A DNA stretch of 36,284 nucleotides, taken from positions 1-36,284 of IMG/VR virus record IMGVR_UViG_3300010885_061583; one strand, written 5' to 3'. The stretch is from a virus. The translations under genes were made by a program, and so were the position numbers. The notes under the pieces are model-generated. The model searched no databases. It saw only the letters and a list, made by a program, of their open reading frames with translations, and was not told where the DNA came from. Shown piece after piece: positions 1 to 7,357 of this stretch (the first letter of the stretch is position 1; each line of letters opens with the position of its first letter).

Positions 1-371
1 AGAGTTATATGTGTAGGTTGACCGATTGAAAAGCCGGTTGTGCTGGAGGCAGCAGGGTATAATAAAGCACTATACTGAACGGCAAAACCGGCTCCTGAAC
101 CAGAACCGTACGGTAAACGAGATGTTAGAACGTTTGCAGATGAGTTAAGTACCTCTTTTGCTGAATAGTAAAAATATCTTTCAGCAGGGGTTGTCGGGTT
201 TCCGTAAATTTGATTAAGTTCAGTAACAGATGTAAGTAGAATAACTTCGTCTGTAGGTCCTTGGGCTGCAAAACCCGGAATAAAAACATTAGTACCGCCA
301 CCTATTAATTGATAGTTAGATAAATCTGTTTCAGTAATCTGTACTCCCGGTGAATTTATTGAACGTGCCAT
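1..371 (-). CDS. gp18: Tail sheath protein gp18, N-terminal part (cut by the window edge)
   Basis: This gene begins with ATG at 371 and stays open through base 1, giving the first 123 residues. The start MARSINSPGVQITETDLSNY, followed by a Gly-rich GGGTNVFIPGFA stretch and LLTSVTELNQIYGNP, is the classic N-terminus of T4-type contractile tail sheath proteins. These polymerise around the tail tube and contract on infection. The rest lies outside the window. A CATAAATA motif 13 nt before the start is a candidate late promoter, as expected for a structural gene. No Shine-Dalgarno sequence is visible. The identity is firm from the N-terminal pattern, although most of the protein cannot be examined. 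Confidence 0.9.
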   Translation of the reverse strand, partial: MARSINSPGVQITETDLSNYQLIGGGTNVFIPGFAAQGPTDEVILLTSVTELNQIYGNPTTPAERYFYYSAKEVLNSSANVLTSRLPYGSGSGAGFAVQYSALLYPAASSTTGFSIGQPTHIT

Positions 372-384
372 AATCTTGTATTAT

Positions 385-392
385 TATTTATG
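385..392 (-). promoter_or_regulatory. Candidate late promoter upstream of gp18
   Basis: Read on the minus strand the sequence is CATAAATA, one mismatch from the T4 late consensus TATAAATA recognised by gp55-RNA polymerase. It lies 13 nt before the gp18 ATG in the short gp19/gp18 gap. A start about 6 nt downstream would leave a leader of only a few bases. AT-rich DNA produces such octamers by chance, so the support is its position before a tail gene and its recurrence before other late genes. Confidence 0.45.
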
Positions 393-408
393 CTTTTTAT
401 GATATTTT

Positions 409-1017
409 TTATGAAAGAAGATTCACATTTAATTGAGAAAATTGAAATGTAGCTGTAGATTTAATTTGTTCAGTGTCGTTATAATCATATGTAATTCCAC
501 CTATATTTGTTATAAAAGCGTTGTGATATACAAATTCAATTGATCTTTGATTATATTCGTTTAAACCAATAACAGAAAAGTTTGTCTGATATTCTGTTAT
601 TATGCCTGAATCAAGGCGATCTTTCCAAGTTTCAAGCTTTGGCTTAGTGCCAGCGTAATAGCTTGATTCTGGATCATTTAAAATTGATAACCATTTCCAT
701 AATATCCAGTAGTTTTCAAATTTATTATCTACAATAAAACTGACTGTTATAGGTTGATAGTTAGGACGGGTGTATGATGATACGTTATAGGATTGTCCTG
801 CAAAACGAACTTCGTTAGAAGGGACTGCAACCTCAGGCACAATTGTTCCAAATATGCTGAGTTGTAATGGATTTATGCTTATAAGATTGTTATTAAGAGA
901 TTGTTTTTTTAAAACATGTGGTAAATTTAAAATTAATAAAAATTTATCTTTACCAGATCTATTAAGAACTGATTGCTGGGTTGGTTGGGGTGTTTCGCAA
1001 AGGTCGTTGTCTGCCAT
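409..1017 (-). CDS. Tail-tube-like protein (gp19 superfamily)
   Basis: This 202-residue protein starts with ATG one base after the terminase stop codon. Its core resembles T4-type tail-tube proteins. A segment around residues 65-75 (VPSNEVRFAGQSYNV) precedes a strand with QPITVSFIVDN, then an aromatic helix (YWILWKWLSIL), and the C-terminus (FVYHNAFITNIGGITYDYND, then a TATFQF strand) matches the tube or baseplate-tube fold. Its position between gp17 and gp18 supports a tail role. T4 order is 17-18-19, so a tube-like gene before the sheath is unusual. It could be the main tube protein moved, or a second tube-like protein such as a tube initiator or terminator. The family call is moderately sure; the exact role is inference. 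Confidence 0.6.
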   Translation of the reverse strand: MADNDLCETPQPTQQSVLNRSGKDKFLLILNLPHVLKKQSLNNNLISINPLQLSIFGTIVPEVAVPSNEVRFAGQSYNVSSYTRPNYQPITVSFIVDNKFENYWILWKWLSILNDPESSYYAGTKPKLETWKDRLDSGIITEYQTNFSVIGLNEYNQRSIEFVYHNAFITNIGGITYDYNDTEQIKSTATFQFSQLNVNLLS

Positions 1018-1018
1018 A

Positions 1019-2779
1019 TTACATTGGTTTCCAACCTTGCGACATTAGGTCGTCAATATCTGAATTATCAAACATTTTTTCAAGCTCTCGCTCAGTGGCT
1101 AAAGGTTGATATTTTGGTTCAGTTTCTATATTACCTAGTGTCGTAATGTTGTTACTATTACTTAAGTCTTTTAGCTTGTAAAGACTTTTATCTATTTCAT
1201 AATAATCGTTGTTAGAAATTTTAAGAGGTTTATTTTGATCATCTTTTTCGTCAACTTGAAAATATTGTTCACAAATTTCAGGTTCTAAAATAAACAGACC
1301 CCAAACAAGTCCCATAACTCTATCGTCAAAAAATTTATCACTTTGTTTTCTGTATGTACCGTTTGGATAGCGAATAAAAGTTTCAAGCTCTTTAATGGTG
1401 TCCATATCATTAACGTGAACAGTTTGTAAAAAGTTAACCCAATAGCGCATATTAGCAACACCAGCAAAGCGAAGGTTGTTATGGGATAAAATACCAAGAT
1501 GTCTCGTATTAGAAAATGAACCAATATTGGCTAAGCGCGAACAAGATACAATTTTTTCATACATATGCTTATGAAACAATGCATCAATAACTTGTCCGCC
1601 ACAATTATTTCTTTCAACAAGCAAAGGTGGGTTACCCCATTGGGAGCATAAATTGATTAGTTTATTGGCATAGTGGTACGGTTCAACTGTATTAGTGCCA
1701 TAAACAGCTACTTCTTTAATCTCTGTCAAGTCTGTAATATCAAGGACTTGAGCTACGGACGAAGCTCTCCCAATGCCTTCCCCTACATCTACACCAATAG
1801 CATAAAGCTTGTTGACATCCGGGACCTCAAAGACTTTGTACGCTCCTTCATCACTAGTATGGATAGCGGGTTTTTTATTTTCTTTAAATCTCTCAATAAC
1901 AGAAGCACCAACAGCAGAATTACCGGCATCAAGAAATGTATTACCAAACTCTTGTTGAAAAGCTTCATCAGAGCCTAAAGCAGTAACCATCTGCTTGCGC
2001 CATTTTTCACCTCTTCCTGGTACATCCCACCAATCAATTCTTTCTGCTTTCCAACCGTTTGTTTCTTTTTCAGCTCCAGAATATATTTCGTAAAACTTAT
2101 TGCCTGTTCCGTTGGGAGTAGATACCATGAAGATCTTAGTCTTCTTACCCGATGAAACAATAGGTATAACTGACTTCCAGAACTCTTCCATGAAGTGAGG
2201 ATCGATAAAGGCAGCTTCGTCAATACATAGGATAGACGCAGTATCACCACGAGCTGCTGTAGATGTCGTTGTGCTAATACCAATACTAGAGCCATTAGCA
2301 AATGTTACTCCGGTCTTACCATATTCTTTTACACCAGGCTTAAGATAGTTAGGTAACATTTCATACGCCATTCTTATTCTTTTAAAAATATTAATAGCTG
2401 TCGATTCTTTATTAGCTACAATAATAACTCTTTGGTCGTCAAAGAAGCAAGTATTCCAAAGTGCATAGATAGTACTAATTGTCGTCTTACCGCATTGACG
2501 AGAGGCTAATACACAAACAAATCTATTATCAGCAAGACTCTTAAGAGCTCTTTTTTGAGCTTTATAGAGTTCGATTTTAATTTTACCTAAATCAAGGTTT
2601 ACAATATAAAAATGATTTTCAGCAAAGTGTATAATATTTTCTTTACACTTCTTTAACTCTTTGACCATTTTAGGAGTCCACTCAAACTGAGCGTCTTCCT
2701 TTGGTACGTTTTTATCTCCTCTATAAAACTGAGAATCGTTTATAGGGTTTTCTATTATAATATCATCACTGTCACCCAT
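1019..2779 (-). CDS. gp17: Terminase large subunit gp17 (packaging ATPase-nuclease)
   Basis: This 586-residue protein is the DNA-packaging motor: an N-terminal ATPase pumps DNA into the prohead and a C-terminal RNase H-like nuclease cuts headfuls. The Walker A-like motif SRQCGKTT is at residues 93-100. Walker B ILCIDEAA, with catalytic D187 and E188, is at 183-190, and the coupling motif VSTPNGTG at about 219-226. The nuclease domain starts with GVDVGEG (D331), continues with LLVERNNCGG (E389) and ends with a DDRVMG acidic motif near 485-490. All catalytic parts are present and the length is normal for the family. A GATAAATA motif lies 8 nt before the ATG. The short acidic tail (DDLMSQGWKPM) overlaps nothing. 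Confidence 0.96.
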   Translation of the reverse strand: MGDSDDIIIENPINDSQFYRGDKNVPKEDAQFEWTPKMVKELKKCKENIIHFAENHFYIVNLDLGKIKIELYKAQKRALKSLADNRFVCVLASRQCGKTTISTIYALWNTCFFDDQRVIIVANKESTAINIFKRIRMAYEMLPNYLKPGVKEYGKTGVTFANGSSIGISTTTSTAARGDTASILCIDEAAFIDPHFMEEFWKSVIPIVSSGKKTKIFMVSTPNGTGNKFYEIYSGAEKETNGWKAERIDWWDVPGRGEKWRKQMVTALGSDEAFQQEFGNTFLDAGNSAVGASVIERFKENKKPAIHTSDEGAYKVFEVPDVNKLYAIGVDVGEGIGRASSVAQVLDITDLTEIKEVAVYGTNTVEPYHYANKLINLCSQWGNPPLLVERNNCGGQVIDALFHKHMYEKIVSCSRLANIGSFSNTRHLGILSHNNLRFAGVANMRYWVNFLQTVHVNDMDTIKELETFIRYPNGTYRKQSDKFFDDRVMGLVWGLFILEPEICEQYFQVDEKDDQNKPLKISNNDYYEIDKSLYKLKDLSNSNNITTLGNIETEPKYQPLATERELEKMFDNSDIDDLMSQGWKPM

Positions 2780-2787
2780 CGCGGAAT

Positions 2788-2795
2788 TATTTATC
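2788..2795 (-). promoter_or_regulatory. Candidate late promoter upstream of the terminase
   Basis: GATAAATA on the minus strand lies 8 nt before the gp17 ATG, and the TAA stop codon of the upstream small gene forms part of the motif. If transcription starts about 6 nt downstream, the leader would be almost absent. The similar element-to-start spacing before neighbouring late genes supports a real signal, but it could instead be a translation-initiation element. Confidence 0.42.
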
Positions 2796-3168
2796 CTTGT
2801 GGATTAATAATTCCTAGCAAAGTTGTGCGTAAGTGCTCTACAAGAGCATCTCTGTCGTGCGGATTAGACGCATGCATAATCATTGCTTTTTCTCCGTTTA
2901 TATCGTAACCAAGAATCATAAACGTATTTAAATATTCTGATACAAGTGTGTCGAGGTGTTCTAAATCTTTTACTTTATAATGTTTTAGGGTAGCATTGTC
3001 ATAAAAACGAAGAAAGGCCTGTTTAATAACTTCCTCTATTTGAAGTGATTGTTTTTCAGGTAAAAAATTATTTTCAGCATCCAGAGCACTCAACCCTAAA
3101 GCTTCAGTTTTCTTTTTACGGTAAACTTTTTTTGTAGGCTTTTTTTTATTTTTATCACTGCCTGACAT
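2791..3168 (-). CDS. Small basic N-terminus protein just upstream of terminase (unknown; possible small terminase by position)
   Basis: The protein has 125 residues. The first 22 are very Lys/Arg-rich (KNKKKPTKKVYRKKKTEA), which suggests nucleic-acid binding, and the rest looks mostly helical (for example EEVIKQAFLRFYDN and the DRDALVEHLRTTLLGI C-terminus). I do not recognise the family. In T4 the gene directly before gp17 is gp16, the small terminase subunit (about 164 residues), so that is the positional suggestion. No gp16 motif or clear helix-turn-helix is visible. An AATAAATA motif lies 8 nt before the ATG, grouping it with the late genes. The gene is well supported; the function is open. 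Confidence 0.75.
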   Translation of the reverse strand: MSGSDKNKKKPTKKVYRKKKTEALGLSALDAENNFLPEKQSLQIEEVIKQAFLRFYDNATLKHYKVKDLEHLDTLVSEYLNTFMILGYDINGEKAMIMHASNPHDRDALVEHLRTTLLGIINPQG

Positions 3169-3175
3169 ATCACTA

Positions 3176-3520
3176 TTATTTATTATTTTCGTAAGTTTGT
3201 TTACGGGAATTATAACCTGGGGCCTTATTATTAATATTATATTGTACTAGGTGCTCTACTAACACTTCAAAAGAAGAAGTAGCTATTTTAAGTCGCCCTG
3301 GAATATTTTTATCACCATCATGAAGTTCAAAATAGGTGTCACCAAAAAAAGGTTCATTTACGTAACAGGTACAAAAAACTGAAGTATTACCTGGATCAAC
3401 TATAATCGTCCACACACGAGGATCTGCTTCACTATACTCGGTAAAAAGCTTGTGAGCATAATAACCGGAATCTCTAAGCCTTTTTAATATGTAACCGAGT
3501 GTGGATAATTTATTTGACAT
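3176..3520 (-). CDS. Conserved-looking hypothetical protein, 114 residues
   Basis: I do not recognise this protein. It starts MSNKLSTLGYILKRLRDSGY, a helix with basic residues, followed by a compact alpha/beta stretch (VWTIIVDPGNTSVFCTCYVN, then a TYFELHDGD segment) and a hydrophilic C-terminal tail rich in Asn and Lys. It has no signal peptide or membrane segment. It lies between the sliding clamp and the small gene before the terminase, with a TCTAAATA element 9 nt before its ATG, so late expression is likely. Absence of frame interruptions and tight spacing support a real gene. A small cytoplasmic or virion-associated protein is all that can be said. Confidence 0.75.
   Translation of the reverse strand: MSNKLSTLGYILKRLRDSGYYAHKLFTEYSEADPRVWTIIVDPGNTSVFCTCYVNEPFFGDTYFELHDGDKNIPGRLKIATSSFEVLVEHLVQYNINNKAPGYNSRKQTYENNK
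3177..3184 (-). promoter_or_regulatory. Candidate late promoter upstream of the 125-residue protein
   Basis: AATAAATA on the minus strand lies 8 nt before the ATG at 3168 and overlaps the stop codon of the upstream gene. It repeats the motif and spacing seen before gp17. It differs from T4 TATAAATA at the first base. Confidence 0.38.
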
Positions 3521-3529
3521 ATAAAGACT

Positions 3530-3537
3530 TATTTAGA
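3530..3537 (-). promoter_or_regulatory. Candidate late promoter upstream of the 114-residue protein
   Basis: TCTAAATA on the minus strand lies 9 nt before the ATG at 3520, in the 22-nt gap after the clamp gene. It is the first of a series of similar elements running through the terminase and tail genes, so it could mark the start of the late region. The match to TATAAATA has two mismatches at the 5' end. Confidence 0.35.
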
Positions 3538-3542
3538 TATTA

Positions 3543-4280
3543 TTATTTTACAAGGGCTGAAATTATAAATTTAATTTCAATACCTTGTTCATCAATCTGA
3601 AATAATGTAACTTTAAGGTCGTTGTTAACCTTAACAGTAAACTCATTACATTTAATACCTGCCAGTAAACGAATATTCTCTAAATTAAGAGGTAGAGTGT
3701 TTTTAATTGGTTCACCGACAAATTTATCTGATGCAAGATAAGTTAGATTGTTAATATTCTGTCTTTCGAGATCATTTAATTCGCAATATACCTGTTCGTC
3801 TTTAGTGTAAAAATAAAGTTTATCTGAATCAGTGGCAATAGAGCTACCTTTAAGTATATCGCTAAACTTACTATTAAGAAGAATAAAACCTGTATCGTAT
3901 TTTAATTTTTTTATTTTTTCAGGATTAACAGGACACCTTTGCATATAACTATCCTCTAAAAGAAAATAGTTAAACTTAAACGATGAAGAAGTATACTGTA
4001 ATTTATTATCTTCAATAGTTACTGCAATTTCACTCTCTTCTACACAATCGAGTAAGCGAATAAATTTTTTAACATCAGGAATATTAATTCGGGATATACC
4101 TTTTACAGGGGTATTAGTTTTGTAAGAAGCTAAGAGAACTATTGAGCCGTCTTGAGAAGCACAAGTAGTAAATATTTCTTCATCACTAAAAGTGACTGAA
4201 ATATTATCAGCTAACTTACTAATAGGTAAAAGAAACTTTTGTACAAAGTTTTCTTTATTGAAAGAAAGAATATTAGTCAC
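3543..4280 (-). CDS. gp45: Sliding clamp gp45-like (DNA polymerase processivity factor)
   Basis: This 245-residue protein aligns by eye with the T4 clamp. It has repeated beta-alpha-beta units, an interdomain region (ILLNSKFSDILKGSSIATDS) equivalent to the T4 helix that begins the second domain, then KLYFYTKDEQVYCELND and a final LKVTLFQIDEQGIEIKFIIS strand pair. The clamp forms a trimeric ring that tethers polymerase and, in T4, also activates gp55-dependent late transcription. The start is GTG at 4280, overlapping the upstream gene by 8 nt, so translation is probably coupled. In T4 the clamp lies beside its loader genes 44 and 62; here the loader is not in the window. The assignment rests on pattern, not on a unique motif. 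Confidence 0.72.
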   Translation of the reverse strand: MTNILSFNKENFVQKFLLPISKLADNISVTFSDEEIFTTCASQDGSIVLLASYKTNTPVKGISRINIPDVKKFIRLLDCVEESEIAVTIEDNKLQYTSSSFKFNYFLLEDSYMQRCPVNPEKIKKLKYDTGFILLNSKFSDILKGSSIATDSDKLYFYTKDEQVYCELNDLERQNINNLTYLASDKFVGEPIKNTLPLNLENIRLLAGIKCNEFTVKVNNDLKVTLFQIDEQGIEIKFIISALVK

Positions 4281-4719
4281 GTTTGTTTATAATTTTATCT
4301 AATTTGTTATTAATGGAGTATAGATAGTCTACAATTAAGTCCAACTGTTTTAATGATTTTTTAGTTGTTGCCTCATCAAGAAAATCAAAAGTGAGTTGAT
4401 TAGGGTCTTGCCCGGTAAATGTTTGAGGTAAAGCCTGGGACACCGGAGATACCATAGGTTGTACTTGTAAGGGCATTGTAGGCAATGTCTGTTGAGGAAG
4501 TGGGTGCATCATTTCAGCCATCCTATTTGCGTGAGCTATTTGCTGCTGAATTTGATTCTGTTGATATTGTTGAACCCCTGGTAAAAATGATTTTGGATCA
4601 ATTCTTGTAGCTGGTCCCGTAGATGATTGAGTGATGGTGTTTCTATCAACTTCTGTAAGTGTTGAGCCGGCCATTTTAGCTACTATAGCTGTAGCCAGTT
4701 GTTCTTCTAGTGTACTCAT
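4273..4719 (-). CDS. Gln/Pro-rich hypothetical protein with a clamp-binding-like motif
   Basis: I chose ATG at 4719, 4 nt after the folE stop, giving 148 residues. A start at 4782 would overlap folE by 59 nt and is less likely. The first 35 residues (MSTLEEQLATAIVAKMAG) look helical, the middle (about 45-110) is low-complexity Gln/Pro/Met-rich, and the C-terminal 35 residues form an amphipathic helix (LDLIVDYLYSINNKLDKII). Between them lies NQLTFDFLD, which resembles hydrophobic clamp-binding peptides such as the DFL-type ends of T4 gp33 and gp55. The next gene encodes the clamp. A clamp partner is therefore possible, but this is inference. No known family is recognised. Confidence 0.7.
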   Translation of the reverse strand: MSTLEEQLATAIVAKMAGSTLTEVDRNTITQSSTGPATRIDPKSFLPGVQQYQQNQIQQQIAHANRMAEMMHPLPQQTLPTMPLQVQPMVSPVSQALPQTFTGQDPNQLTFDFLDEATTKKSLKQLDLIVDYLYSINNKLDKIINKRD

Positions 4720-4723
4720 AAAC

Positions 4724-5389
4724 TTAAGAAGCCGAGCCTTTATTGTTTTGAGCGAACTCAACAAATTTGTAAAACTCAGCACGAGATTGATCCTTGTTAT
4801 CTAAAAATGCTCCAGACATACGAGCAGTTCTCATAGTAGAATCATGCTTAATGCCTCGATTAGAACAACAGGTATGATTAGCTTCAATCATAACTGCTAC
4901 ACCATTATTCTTTTCACATACCATATTAATATGCTCATGTACCTGGGCTGTCAAGTTCTCTTGTACTTGAGGTCTACGTGAAAACCAATCTACAATGCGA
5001 TTAAGTTTCGATAACCCAAGCACTTTACCTGACTTAGAAGGAATATAAGCTACGTGTGCCACACCAGTAAAGGGTGCGTGATGATGCGAGCACATCGAAA
5101 CAACTTTAATATTATTCTGACAAACGATACCGTCATACCCATCAACGTTATCAAAAGCAGTAACTTTAGGAGGATCGGTGTAACAGCCCATCGCTAAATC
5201 AGTTACAAAAGCCTTTGCTACACGCCTTGGTGTATCAGAACTATTAGGGTCGTTTCTCCAATCAAAACCAAGAGCATCTAAATACGCTTCATATGCCTTA
5301 GCACCATTTTCAATTAACTCATTAATCTCATCTGGAGTATGAGGGTTGTTATGATTAGCGTGTTGTAATTTCTTTTTATTTCTTAGCAT
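4724..5389 (-). CDS. folE: GTP cyclohydrolase I (FolE)
   Basis: FolE converts GTP to dihydroneopterin triphosphate, the first step of both folate and 7-deazapurine (preQ0) synthesis. The 221-residue sequence shows the family pattern: TPRRVAKAF near 53-61, [12 protein letters not shown] at 98-109 with zinc ligands C100 and H103, a [19 protein letters not shown] segment at 126-144, and NHTCCSNRG at 171-179 with the third zinc ligand and the conserved turn. The length is normal and nothing essential is missing. It starts 3 nt after the gp32 stop, so it is probably cotranscribed with gp32. In a phage that also has QueF and a DpdA-like enzyme, its likely role is supplying 7-deazaguanine precursors for DNA modification rather than folate. 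Confidence 0.95.
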   Translation of the reverse strand: MLRNKKKLQHANHNNPHTPDEINELIENGAKAYEAYLDALGFDWRNDPNSSDTPRRVAKAFVTDLAMGCYTDPPKVTAFDNVDGYDGIVCQNNIKVVSMCSHHHAPFTGVAHVAYIPSKSGKVLGLSKLNRIVDWFSRRPQVQENLTAQVHEHINMVCEKNNGVAVMIEANHTCCSNRGIKHDSTMRTARMSGAFLDNKDQSRAEFYKFVEFAQNNKGSAS

Positions 5390-5392
5390 AAA

Positions 5393-6316
5393 TTAGAGAC
5401 TTGCAAGAAGTTCTTTAAGTTTGGCGTCCGTGTCATCAACAGCCGGCTTTTCTTCTTTAACCTCAACCTTAGAGATAGAAGGCTCGGTTGTTGAAGTCGA
5501 CTCTTTAATACCAGCGAAGATACTATCAAGTGCATCGTTCTTCTTAACGGCTGCAGGAGTAGGAGCTGTATCCTCATCCTCTTCTTCAACAGACGCAACG
5601 TCCTGAACGCAGAAGAAATGCTGATCGAGCATACGCTGCAATTCAGCAAAGGTCTTTGGTTTATTGAAACTATCAAGCTCATGGGCTGATTCGTAGATTG
5701 CATCAATTTTCTTAGCGTCGATACCTTCAAGCTTAGAAGGAGACATAAACTTCGAAGCCGAATAAGTTACAAATGCTTTCGAACCACCCATGCCTGTACG
5801 AGACTCGCACTTAATCTTTAAAGAGCAGCCTTCAGCAATATCAAAGATCTTAACTCCGAATTCATCAGAATCATCTCCGTCAATAGCAGAGTTAATGATC
5901 TTAGCCAACTCCTTGCCGTAACGAATAGCTTTAACTTTACCTTCGTTTTCAGGATTGGAAGGATCTGAAACAATATAAGCGTTAACAAACCAGTTCTCTT
6001 TACGGGTAATAGGTTTAATCTTTTCTTTATCTTCAACAGAACCTGTGTTGTAAGTCTTCAATACATACTGATCGATAGGGCACTGTTCACCGTAAGTAGA
6101 AGGACAGAGGGTAGTAACAAATTGCCCGGTGCAAATACTATTCCAAGAGTGGTGATAGTAATGATGCATTGTGCATTTCGGGTCAGTGACATTAGGTACA
6201 AGTCGTACAATGTAGGACTTACCGGGTTCAAACTTCATAATGTCTTTGTAAGAATTGTTATTCTTATTTGACAGTGAGGCCTTAATTTCGTTAAACATAT
6301 TTTTAGTGAATGTCAT
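5393..6316 (-). CDS. gp32: Single-stranded DNA-binding protein gp32
   Basis: This 307-residue protein coats ssDNA in replication, recombination and repair. It has a basic N-terminus for cooperativity, an OB-fold core and an acidic C-terminal tail that recruits partners. The T4-like NPENEGKVKAIRYGKEL segment lies near residues 122-138. The final KLKELLASL tail follows an Asp-rich linker and mirrors the T4 DDLLNDL end. T4 gp32 binds zinc through H64, C77, C87 and C90. The matching region here, CPSTYGEQCPID at 71-82, keeps two cysteines but has Asp in place of the last, so the zinc site is altered or uses C62 or a nearby His. No Shine-Dalgarno is seen; a CCAAATA element lies at 6322-6328. The gp59-like gene is upstream, as in T4. 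Confidence 0.93.
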   Translation of the reverse strand: MTFTKNMFNEIKASLSNKNNNSYKDIMKFEPGKSYIVRLVPNVTDPKCTMHHYYHHSWNSICTGQFVTTLCPSTYGEQCPIDQYVLKTYNTGSVEDKEKIKPITRKENWFVNAYIVSDPSNPENEGKVKAIRYGKELAKIINSAIDGDDSDEFGVKIFDIAEGCSLKIKCESRTGMGGSKAFVTYSASKFMSPSKLEGIDAKKIDAIYESAHELDSFNKPKTFAELQRMLDQHFFCVQDVASVEEEDEDTAPTPAAVKKNDALDSIFAGIKESTSTTEPSISKVEVKEEKPAVDDTDAKLKELLASL

Positions 6317-6340
6317 AGTATTATTTGGTTGTTGTTTGTA

Positions 6341-7009
6341 TTATAGATGAGTACCTGAAGTGTTCAAGTTTTTATCTACAAAAAGTTTTATGCGAATAAA
6401 TGCTTTAGAAAGAAAAGTGCGAGCTTCTTTAGAGTTCATATAACGTGTCCGGTACTCATGATAACTTCTGCCGAAATTGCCGAGTAAAAATTCTCTTTCA
6501 TCTTGAGGCATACTCGATATTGTATTAAAAAGATTCGGGAACTCCATAAGAACATACGGGTTAATTTTGTTATGTTTAATATGATATATCCAAATAGGTT
6601 CAATTGAATTTTCTCGATGTTCAGTGTAGTCGTGAAACTGAATTTTATTCTGTAAGCAGTACTTAACAATAAATGTTAATGACTCTTTAATGTCTCTCAT
6701 TTGCTGATCAGGAGATTGTTGAAGTAGTTGCTGTTTATAGATTGTATAACACTTAATAGCTCTTGGGGAGGCGAAATAAGCGAGATCAAAATGCTGAACA
6801 TCTGGGTAAAGTTTATAAGGAGCTACAAAATAAGTATCCATACAAATATCCGGATACTTTGAAAAAAAGATTACAAGTCTTTTAATAAAAGGGTATTTTG
6901 AATTACTTTCAAAGTCAGTAAAGTCTTGCTTTAATTTAAAAGCTTTACCTCTTAAAGAACGAGACACTGCTAAATGCTTGTTATAAATTCTTTTTTCTAA
7001 GTCAGTCAC
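6341..7009 (-). CDS. Possible helicase loader, gp59-like (by position and length)
   Basis: The protein has 222 residues and looks entirely helical, rich in Tyr, Phe and Lys. In T4 the helicase loader gp59 (217 residues) lies directly before gene 32, and this gene has the same place. Weak similarity can be argued across the C-terminal half (MEFPNLFNTISSMPQDERE, then NSKEARTFLSKAF against the T4 NIDSQKAKNVFIETV end), but the N-terminal half is not convincing. The start is GTG at 7009, overlapping the upstream stop as GTGA, so translation is coupled. If correct it would load gp41 onto gp32-coated forks. Structure prediction would be needed to confirm it. Confidence 0.45.
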   Translation of the reverse strand: MTDLEKRIYNKHLAVSRSLRGKAFKLKQDFTDFESNSKYPFIKRLVIFFSKYPDICMDTYFVAPYKLYPDVQHFDLAYFASPRAIKCYTIYKQQLLQQSPDQQMRDIKESLTFIVKYCLQNKIQFHDYTEHRENSIEPIWIYHIKHNKINPYVLMEFPNLFNTISSMPQDEREFLLGNFGRSYHEYRTRYMNSKEARTFLSKAFIRIKLFVDKNLNTSGTHL

Positions 7010-7314
7010 TTTTTAATCGATTTCTTAAATAACCGTTTGGTATTTTTCGATTTTAGTAGCGGTGGGTAAAGTTGCAAGAGGCCAAGTAAAGCTTCGTGCA
7101 TATTTTCTGAATTAGTTATCTCTATAAACATATCTCTAATATCTTTATTTTCTAATATAGTTACAAAAACAGCAGAAGGGTTTAAACGTTTATTATATAT
7201 TATTGACAGGAAAGAACCAAATTTCATTACACCAAGAATGTACTCTTTTGTACAAACTTGTTTGAGTGGATCATTTCTGGAATTAAAGTCATTAAGGACT
7301 TTTTCGTTAAACAT
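7006..7314 (-). CDS. Hypothetical protein between gp41 and the gp59-like gene
   Basis: The protein has 102 residues, is mostly helical, and ends in a basic tail (KSKNTKRLFKKSIKK) that may contact nucleic acid. It is translationally coupled to the next gene through a GTGA overlap. In T4 the gene before 59 encodes gp33, a late-transcription coactivator of about 112 residues that ends in a clamp-binding DFLL peptide. This protein has the right place and size but lacks that peptide, so the gp33 idea is weak. No membrane segment or signal peptide is present. I do not recognise it. Confidence 0.7.
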   Translation of the reverse strand: MFNEKVLNDFNSRNDPLKQVCTKEYILGVMKFGSFLSIIYNKRLNPSAVFVTILENKDIRDMFIEITNSENMHEALLGLLQLYPPLLKSKNTKRLFKKSIKK

Positions 7315-7357
7315 TTGTATGTAGAGTACTTACTACATATTATGCTAATAATCAAGC

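Noticed and set aside
854-1048. Plus-strand open frame opposite the tube-like gene
   Set aside because: It lies wholly antisense to well-supported minus-strand genes, has no recognisable domain, and is the kind of shadow frame expected in AT-rich coding DNA.
4720-4782. Upstream start at 4782 for the Gln/Pro-rich protein
   Set aside because: It would add 21 residues and overlap folE by 59 nt; the ATG at 4719 follows the folE stop by 4 nt and fits the local spacing pattern.
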